The notes below the pieces were generated by a model. The model searched no databases. It had not been told where the DNA came from and was given only the letters and a program-made list of their open reading frames with translations. From Silurus meridionalis (Eukaryota; Chordata; Actinopteri; Siluriformes; Siluridae), in assembly GCF_014805685.1 (NCBI RefSeq), contig NC_060885.1, positions 33,801,632-33,865,631 of the forward strand: a stretch of 64,000 nucleotides of DNA, written 5' to 3'. The first letter of the stretch is position 1; each line of letters starts with the position of its first letter. Below, in pieces: positions 34,115 through 44,836 of the stretch. The position numbers were made by a program, and so were the translations under genes.

Positions 34115-37100
34115 ACCTCAAACTCTCAACCAGTTGTATATTGAAAATAAATGATTGGTCTACATGTAGTTGTGTCTCAACAAATCTGCAGTAGGTAATA
34201 AAATCATCATGAACTATAACAGGAAAAAGACCTAATGAACTATTAGCTTTATACAATATGAGGATTATATTTAGTTTCACATTTGCAGTCTCACTATCGC
34301 ATATTTCCTCTTTATCTTCTCAGTCTTTTTGTTTTCTCTCATTTCTTTGTAGATATTGATGGACTTGGCAGCAGTGCTATAGGAGGTCAGCTGATCAGAA
34401 GAGCGTCCTCACAGTCGTCTTTTACGGGTGATAAAAAGACAATAGCGCCGTGTTGGCAGGTATGCAGTGTGTGTTTTCCAGCACTTCTGTGTGTTTGTGC
34501 ATGCCGTTCGAGAGTGTGTACACACACAGGTGGGCGGGGGGGTACCAAGCCAGCTCTGTTACCATGACGCCATCTGTCAACTAAGATAACGTCTAAGTGC
34601 TGGTCAAATAAAGAATGTTCCTGGTTTGGAGAGTGGGTGGGGGTGTTACATGGTGTGCTAGTGGAAGCTGAATAACAGTACTCCACTTGTGTCCTCAGAT
34701 ACACACAAATAGTAATTCCCTGTGGGTGTGGTATTTACATGATCTTGTTTGTATTATGGTGATTAGTCTCATACGTGGGGGAAATCGGAGCTCATTGGTT
34801 AAGGCTCTGGGTTACTCATTAGAAGGTTTGGGGTTCAAGCCCATGTATCACCAAGCTGCCACTTTTCGGCCCTTGAGCAAGGCCCTTGATTCTCTCTGCT
34901 CAGCTGTGTCATGACTTACCAGCTCCCTAACAAGCGGCTAACACAGTTTCCTGGAGAGTTCGAACGATTCATGTTGATTACTGGAACTATCGGCTATTTG
35001 CAAAATAGGGATAGTTTTTCCGGGTTGCGTTATTCAGTACACAAGTGAAGCAAATCACTAATTTTGATCTTGGGGTAACTTTTTCAAATTATTTTCAAGT
35101 GTTTCTTTTTTCTTCAGTTTGAATACATCTTTTATTTTCAACAATATTTATTAATAGAATTAATATATTCATTTTTATTTAATTCAGCACTTTTTCATGG
35201 TTTAGTACAGATTTTTTTTATTTTTGTAATAAAGTTCAGAATTATTTTACATAGAGTGTTATGTTATTTATTCAGTGTCCATTTTAAAAAACTATCTGTT
35301 GAATAATCGGTAAGTATGATCCAACCTAGTGATCGGTATCGGTAAAATCGGTTGACCTCTACTTTCCTGTTTCTGTAGGTATAGTGTTTGCACGGTACAT
35401 CCTGATTGGCTGCTGGAAGAATTTGATCGACACTCTGTCTACTCCTCTAACGGGGCGCATGGCGGGCAGCTCGCGGGCTCTGGCCTTCATCCTGGGTGCA
35501 GAAGGGGTTAAAGTGCAGAACCAGATGGAGAGAGAAACCATCTGCCTCAGTCTTGATGGCCTACGCAAGGCTGCAGCACTCAGCTGTGTTCTGGGTAAAG
35601 AACATAAAACCTCACAGCTGTAGCTGTGTAATCCTTACATCTTACAAAGTTATTTTAGGATCTCCTAAAAAAGTCTTCCAGATGTTTGACCTCTGGATTA
35701 ATTCTGCCACCCCTAAATTAAATATGTAAATGTGTATGCACATGAATGTAGGCGTGGCTGCCAACTGTGCCTCAGCTGTAGCTCAGATGGCAGCAGCTTC
35801 CTGTGTTCCAGAAGAAAAAGTGGAGAAGGATCAGGCTGAAGCTGGAGATGCGATCACTCAAGGTATACACATCTACACCCACACATGGTCTTAGAGCTGT
35901 CCAAGAAGATGTACGCTGTAATATAGACCATGATTCTACACACTGGGCTTTATGATGGACCACCGCCTTGTTTATTAGCATTAAAGCTGTAGTGTTTTTG
36001 TATGCTAATGTTAGTGAAACACAGAATGGAGCAGAAACTGGAGCAGATGGGTCGGGGTCAGGGAGTGAAGCTGCACACTGCTCACATGCTCTGCATGGAC
36101 GCCATCCTCAACGTGGGTCTGGAGATGGGCAGCCATAATCATGATTGTTGGCCGCACGTCTTCAGGTACATGCCCTGTTTTTCTGACTTTATATGTTTAT
36201 TAAAGTCTGGTACCTTTTGTTGTATGAGTACTGGTACGAGGGGTGGAACAGTACACAAAATTTACAGTTTGGTACGCAGCTCGGTTTATAGATCACGGCT
36301 CAGGTGATTTTCTGGGCAGTTCGAGGGAAGAAATGCAAAAACATGAAAGTGCTTGACGTTTTTTTATTATTTTATTCAGTACTGATTATTTGTTATCGTT
36401 TCAGAGTGGTGGAGTACGTGAGCTCGCTGGAGCACAGTCACTTCAGCGATGGGAGTTCACAGCCTGCTATGACTATCACCCAGACTCCGCAGGCTTCGTT
36501 GGTGGTGGGAAATCCGGACCTGAGCGGGGAGTCTGTCTCTGAGCTGGAGCTGAGCCTCAGCCATCCTGTCATCCAGCCCACATCCATTCAGGAGCTGTTG
36601 CGTGAAAAGAGCAACACTAAAGGTTTCGACCTGCGTGGTGGAAGTCTCCTGTCAGGCAACAGTGCTGCTAAAGTGGTCTGCACACTCTCCACGCAGGCGG
36701 ACAGGTAGAGATCCTCCCACCTCCCACCTGGAGGGATTCATCTCTTCTTTTGTCCACATTCACGATTTATGCCGTAGTGATTGAATGACACAAAAACCTT
36801 TCTCACGTGCAACTCTTGCTTACTTTCTTAAGACTGTTTGAAGATGCAGTAAATAAACTCAACCTGGTGGGTCTGGTGGGTTTCCTGCACCAGCTGAGGA
36901 AAGCCTCACAATCGCAGCTTTTCAACTCGGTCACAGAAACCGGGGATTACTCCTTAGCCATGCCGGGTACGCCTTTCCAACGTCTACAGTGTTTCTCTCT
37001 CAAATCTCTCAAAATTCTTACAGTTTTTGGATTGTATTTCTTTGCTTTTCTTTCCAGGAGAGGCTAAGTCAACACAGGACAAGCGCAGTGCTCTCCACCT

Positions 37101-38233
37101 CTTCAGACTGGGTGAGGCCATGCTTCATATTGTACGGAGTAAGAGCCGGCCACTTCTGCACATGATGAGAGCCTGGAGTGTGGTGGCACCTCATCTGGTT
37201 GAGGTATAAAAAAAAATGTAAAAAGAAAATGTTAGTGGACTCATTGGGGCTTAATTAATGTTCTATACTGGGGTCTCTTAACGTTTTACCAATACCACTA
37301 TCTAGTTTGGGCCGATAGCCGATGAATTATCCGATAGTTAAAATAGATTCTGGTTAAAAAAACAAACACTCCACAGTACTATTACAAAAAAAAATAAAAC
37401 AGTACTGAATCATAAAAAAATGTGCTAAACAAATAAATATATTAATTAATAAGGATATTTATATAATTCTAAACAACAAATGTAATATAGCGCTCTCCGT
37501 GCAGCCTCACTTGTAAAAACAAACAGCATGTAGTGTCATTGATTCGCCTCTAGAGGCCACTCTTGTAATGACAGCGGACCGGAAGTCGGAAAAACTATCG
37601 GTATGGATTTTTGCCGATAGCAGAAAGTTCCATTATCAAATACAGATATGATACGCGTAAAACATTTTTTTAAAATAATATTTTTAAAATATGTCTCTGG
37701 CATTGTTCAGAGGGTCGTTTCTAATGTGGATGTATTTGGCTTGCGGGCCGTAGTTTGGGACCCCTATTATATTCTGTATTTTCTGCCAAATGATTCATTC
37801 AAAGTGAATGGGATTTTTCCATGGAGACAGTTTAGTTTCTCAATAATTTATATACATGTTTGTTTAATGTTAAAACATGTAAGTTGTTACAGAAGGACTG
37901 AACATGACTTTGAGTCACCTGGGTCTATCCTGCTTCCTCATCATTATTTCTCTCCAGGCTGCATGCCATAAAGAACGGCACGTATCCCAGAAGGCCGTGT
38001 CATTCATCCATGACGTGTTGTTGGAGGTGCTGAGCAGCTGGGCTGAACTTCCTCACTTCCACTTCAACGAGGCGCTTTTCCGGCCCTTTGAGCACATCAT
38101 GCAGCTGGAGCTCTGTGACGAGGATGTACAGGACCAGGTGAACAGCACACTGTTGCTTCAGGATTTATTACATTGTTGGATACTATTTAATAGAGGTCAA
38201 TCGATTTATCAGTTTTGCAGATTAATCGGCACT

Positions 38234-38290
<57 letters not shown>

Positions 38291-41200
38291 TTCTCTCTCA
38301 CTCTGTCTATCAGCTATGTGCAATAATCCATACTGTATACATATTTTCCGACTTGCCTTAAACAGTATTAGAGCGACCTCTAGAGGTGACACTGTGTTGT
38401 TTATTTTTCCTTTTTTTTTTCTTTAATAATTTTGCAAATATGTTTTTATTTATTTGGAGTGTTACTTTTTGTTTCAGTTTAAATGCATGTCTCATATTTT
38501 CCTCAATATTTATTAATATGATAATTCAATTCATATTTATTTTATTCAGTACATTAGGGTTGCACAAGCCGGTGCACTCTTAGTGCCGGTCTCAAGCCCG
38601 GATAAATGGGGAGGGTTGCGTTAGGAAGGGCATCCAGCGTAAAACACGTGCCAAATCCAACATACGGATCACAAATACGGATGATCCGCTGTGGCGCCTC
38701 TAATGGGAGAAGCCGAAAGAATGTTTATTTTTATGATTCAATACTGTTTTTTTTTTTTTCATTTATTTTTGTAATAAAGTTTAGTATTATATTACATGGA
38801 GTGTTATAGTTTATTGTATTTAATCCAGTACCTGTTGATTAATCGGTTGTCGGCAATTATGATTAAATCTATCTATCGGTACGGGTAAAATTAGCTATTG
38901 GCCGACCTCTAATATTTACAGTACAATTTCTAGGGCAGATTTAGTTTGTTCTCTTTTTTCAGGGGTTTTATGGTACTTGAGTTCCTCTTTGTTTATACAC
39001 TGTTTTTTCATCATCATGAAGGTGATCACATCCATTGGGGAGCTGGTGGAGTTGTGCTCTCCTCAGATTCAGTCAGGCTGGAGGCCACTCTTCAGTGCTC
39101 TACGCACTGTGCATGGAAGCAAGAACGACATGAAGGACTATCTGATTGGAGAATACTCTATGGGTCAGTGAGAATACTGTATGATATACAATATCTGATT
39201 GTGTAGATTCTGTTCCTTTACTATAAAACTTGTCTTCTTTTCTAGGCAAATCCCACGCACCCGTCTTTGACGTATTTGAGGCCTTTATCAACACGGACAA
39301 CATTCAGGTTTTCGCCAATGCAGCAACTGATTACATCATGTGCCTTATGAAGTTTGTGAAGGGCCTGGGTGAGGTCTCTTTCGAGCTGATATCTGGTTTT
39401 ATGTACATTTTGAATTTTCCTGTATGAAAACCTGAAAGAATATTCTCCAGCGAGGTCTGATCAGATGTTGCAGTGTAAATCGGATTACTAGTGTAGGTGA
39501 ACTTAGACTTGAAGGGCTCCAGATGTTTTGGTTGATGTTGTGACCGATTTGATTTGCAGGAGAAGTGGATTATAAGGAGATTGGAGATTGTGTACATGCG
39601 AACGGATACAGCTCTACAGACCTGTGTCTTCCTGCTCTGGATTATCTAAGGAAGTGCTCACAGGTACGTAATAATCCGGTTTAACAGCGACGCAAAACCG
39701 CCATCAGCAGAAGCTTTGTAGCTGGTATGATTTTTTTACTTGCAATATGGAGTCAGTAAAAACAACCTGATGTTCACATTATTAAGTTTAACTTTTTATA
39801 AATGTTCATTTAGAGATGCTATACGAGGTATTTAAATTATTCTTAAAAACTGATGTTTATGTGTAACAGCTTCTTGCCAAAATCTACAAAATGCCTTCAA
39901 AGCCAGTGTTCCTGGGCGCACGGCTCGCCAGCCTGCCCATGAGAGCTCAGGAGCGCTCGGTGAGCAGCGAGGATGGTATGGATAGCGTTCTAGCCGAGTT
40001 CGATGATGACACAGGTGAATCCTCACACTGTCTGCTACTCTATTTTTTTTTTTAGTCAGGTTGTATATAGTCAGATCTGATCATGGAAAGGGTTTTCCCA
40101 AACCACTACACATAAAGACAGATTTGTTGGAAAGAGTTGAAAACCTGAGACAGTTGGAGCGGTTTGCTCATGAAGAGCAGGTCAGATTACCTGTAGACCA
40201 GGTGCACAAGTCTTAATAAGAGCTACAGAAATTGTCTGAAGGTGCCAACAAATGTATCTGCATCTGAACCCCACGAGTAAAAGTGGTTATTACATTTAAA
40301 AACGTAAGATGCAAAACATCTTTACAATAAATGATGGTTTGATGATAAATGATGTTCTGTACAGGTCTGATCCAGGTGTGGATCCTGCTGTTGGAGCAGC
40401 TCACTGCAGCCGTATCTAACTGCCCTCGTCAGCACCAGCCACCCACACTGGAGCTGCTGTTCGAACTCCTCCGAGAAGTCACGAAAACACCAGGTAATGG
40501 GTGAATATCCTGTACGCAAGGAAACAGCATCTAACTTCATCATGTCTTTCTTGATGATCCATTCATATCCGTGTTGTTCTTCTTCATGCAGGCCCAGGGT
40601 TTGCCCTTTTCTCAGTCATCCAGCTTCTTCTTCCTGTCATGTCACTGTGGCTCCAGAGGAGTCATGGAGATTATTCGTACTGGGATATCGCAGCTGCAAA
40701 CTTCAAGCACGCCATCGGGCTGTCGTGCGAGCTGGTGGTGGAGCACGTTCAAAGTTTTATTCATTCGGGTGAGTCAAAGATTTCAGTTATTATAGTTTTT
40801 TTTTTGTATTTTGATTTTTTTGTTTTGTTTCGGTGTTGATGCAGAAACGGTTCGGATTTTGTTTTTGTCTTTTGAAAAATCGTTATTTAAATAAATGTAT
40901 TTAATCATTTATTTAATATATTTATTTTATATCTGTGCAGAAATTGAGCTGTTTCTGAAATGTGTCACAGTAACAGTTACTATTAAACAAGACTCAGGTT
41001 ATTACTTACATACAGCGATCAGGTTTAACATTATAATATTGACATGTGGTGAAGTGAAGAACACTGATGATCTTCATCATGGCTCCTGTTAGTGGGTGGA
41101 TTTCTTTATTAGGCAGCAGGTGAACATTTTGTCCTCAAAGTTGATGTTAGAAGCAGGAAAAATGGGCGTAAGGATTTGAGTGAATTTGACAAATTGGGAC

Positions 41201-44200
41201 GTCTAGACGTCTGGGTCAGAGCGTCTCCAAAACTTGTGGGATGTTCCTGGTCTGCAGTGGTCAGTATCTATCAAAAGTGCTCCAAGGAAGGAACAGTGGT
41301 GAACCTGCGACAGGGTCGTGGGGGACGAGGATCATTGATGCACGTGTGGAGCGAAGGCTGGTCCGTGTGGTTCCGATCCAACAGACGAGCTCCTGTAGCT
41401 CAAACTGCTGAACAAGTTCATGTTGATGTTTGATGGGTCACGACTGTTTTAGCAGCAGAAGGGGGACAAACACAATATTAGGCAGGTGCTCATAATGTTA
41501 TGCTGATTAGTGTATGTAATTCGTACATATCAGCTTCTCTGTTAAGAGGAAAAACGCATTCGCTTCACTCTAAACTTCTTAAATAAAAATAGATTTCTGG
41601 ATTTTTCCTCCACAAATGTTTCCTTCCCTGCTGATTACTAAAGACCTACTTTTATTAGAAACAAAATCCAAAAACTAATGTGGATATGGATGTTTCCTAA
41701 TGCTTTTCTTCTACATGTGAGATTTGAATGAAAGTATATTAAACTGCGTCTTGTCCTGTAGATATGGGCTACGAGAATCTTATAAACCTGATGCTGAAGG
41801 ACTTATTTAAGCTGCTGGTGGCTTGTGTGGCTGAACCTGCAGAAACCATCTCCAGAGTCGGCTGTTCCTGTATCAGGTCTGTCTGTCGGGTCTGAAGCGA
41901 AGAACGTGTGCTCCTGTGACTTGCAAAAGACGTGAGAATGTTGTGTGTTTTCAGGTATGTTCTGGTGACGGCAGGACCCGTGTTTTCCGAGGAGATGTGG
42001 AGGCTGGCATGCTGTGCCCTGCAAGATGCTTTCACAGCTACACTTGAACCTGTCAAGGTGAGACAGGCTTTGGGATTTCTAAATACAGCTAAACACCCGA
42101 TTTATAATGTTTTCACAAAATCCTGGAATTGGAGCCATTAACACATATTTCAGAAGGTCTGGGCAGCACCAAAAACATGAGCAGTATTTACACCTAGCAG
42201 AAGATTATTTACTTTATTAAACACTGCATGCTCATTAAATGCCCTGATTTCTTTTAAAAATAATAAATGTATTATAATTAGGGCTGTCAATCGGTTTAAA
42301 TATTTAAATCATCAGGACAACAAACGGAACTTTTGCTTTGTTTCCACACGGACGGTTTTAATTGCCGGATGTGCGCATCATGGTGGATGTTGGTGCTTGA
42401 TTTGAGACTTGGCGCATCAGTAAAATTAAATGTTTATTAAAAATACAGTAAATATCATAACACCAATACCAAATCAATACTATTGCAAAAAAACAAAAAC
42501 GAAACAACAAAAAATCCAGGAAAAATAATTAATGGAATTTTGTTTTTATTTAAGAATAAACCCCCACTGTTTTCTGTTTGCTGACACTAAAACTAAACTA
42601 AAATAAATAAATACATGATTTTTTATTATTTTATTTACATTTTAGTTTCATGTCTCCTGTTTTATCACCATAATTACCATAGTTGAGAAAACCTGAGGTA
42701 AAAAAGGGCGCTGCTTACACACTGCCCCCTATTGTCCAAAACTTGCAACTACAGCTGTCACACTTAAAGTACCGGTACTAATAACATGAAGAATCGCATA
42801 GTTTTTAAAAGCAGGGTATCGTGATTGCTTTCGAGTACCAGTATATCGTGTAACACTATTAGTAAATACCCAGCATGTGAAAACCCCTGCTGTTATTTCT
42901 CTTTTATAAAAAAAAGAATAAGGAGATTTATATGATGTAGGTCACTATTGTACACTGTTATTAATTAGTATATTGGTATAAATTATTACATATCTATAAT
43001 GCCTCCTAATATCCTGTACACTCCACTGAACCTGTATATGACCTACATATGAAGTTCAAAAACCAAAGTACAGTTACTACATACTACAGGCTGAAGATAC
43101 AAACACTATTACTAATGATAATAATACAAATATATTCCTGTCTTTCTTTTTCTTTCCTTCCTGTAGAATCTGCTTGCTTGTTTCCGGAGTGGTTCCGATA
43201 CGTTCACGGGGGACGCGTGTGAGGTGAAAGTAGCCGCCCCGACCCACTCAGCTTCTGCCGAGGCGGAGTACTGGAGGATCCGGGCCATGGCCCAGCAGGT
43301 GCTCTAGAAAACGCTCCATAATAATCTCATACATATTTAGTTTCCTTTTCATAACACTAATTGTTCATATATTTTGCCTTCAGTTTGTCCCTGGATACTT
43401 AGACTTCTCTGTAACAGTGAGCTGGATAATGAAAAAAGAAAGAATTAAGAAGAAAACCGATACTGAGATACTGAATATGATGAAGTTTTTCTTTTGTGCA
43501 TTTCAGGTCTTCATGCTGGACACTCAGTGCTCTCCGAAGACTCCCAACAGTAAGGAAGGATTTGAGCATGCTCAGTCATGTGTGCTCATTATTGAACTTC
43601 CTGCAGACCAGCAGTCCAACGGGCATGTTCAGAAGAGGTTCGCATCTTGTGTTAAAAGAAATACTGACCAATGCATGGTTATTTTTCTGTCAATTTATGT
43701 TTGATTATTGGTTAATTATCATCACAAAAAATATTCTAAAGATTGATATTTGTAACTCACCTTTTCCCAGACAGTTAGATGGAACCCAAGACTCAGGACA
43801 CAGTCCCCGCCCCTAAGTTCAATCTAACCAATCAGGACACAGTCCTTCTCCCTAAACATGCACTAACCAATCAGGACACAGTCCCCGCCCCTAAGTTCAC
43901 ACTAACCAATAAGGACACAGTCCCCGCCCCTAAGTTCATGCTAACCAATCAGCACACAGTCCCCACACTTAAACACACACACTAACTAATCAGGCATGGT
44001 GATATCTCCTGTTATTCAGTCCTGAGTTTGGATCCTGCCATGCTGAGTTCTGCGAGTTCTCCCTGTGTGCATGGGTTTCTTCCAGGTTTTCTGGTTTTCT
44101 CCTATTGTCTAAAACATGCTTGTAGGTGGATCAGCTTTTCTAAATTAATGCCAGATTGTGCATAATGTATCTCACATCCTGAGTATCCAGAAAAGATACA

Positions 44201-44780
44201 TGATCAGCAAAAACCAGACGAGGATAAAACAGTTAATAGGAATAAATGGATGAAAGGGTGAAATAAATGCAACCTCTAGAGCTTTTACAAGGACAATCAC
44301 AGGAGCATCCATCAGCATAACACAGTAAACTGGGTGTTAGTGAGTTCTCATAGAGACGAGAGTAATATTTAACTTTACAATGTATTCCAGTTTTCATATT
44401 GTATCTTCCTCTTATTTGTTTTTCTTACTCATGCTGAACTTTGGTGCAGGAAAATTGGGTAAGAGCTGGTAAATTTTACATCATCTATAATCATCTGTGT
44501 TGATTTGTAACTAAAGCCCTCAAAGTATGTTTATATGAGGTGGTATCAAAAAGTTTGGAGACAAGCTCTGCAAGAAAGTGATTTATTTATCTACGTCTCC
44601 ACACGATCACCTTCCAAATAGTCTTGCACAGCAACAGCGCCCCCCAGGGTTCTTCTGGAACGTGTCCTGGAAGTCTTCTTTATGAAGTGTGTCGAGCATC
44701 TTCTGTCAAAAAAAAACCTTCAAACTGCATCTTCATTTACACGAAAAGGTAAAAGTCCACAGGAGCTAAATCTGACGAAT

Positions 44781-44836
<56 letters not shown>

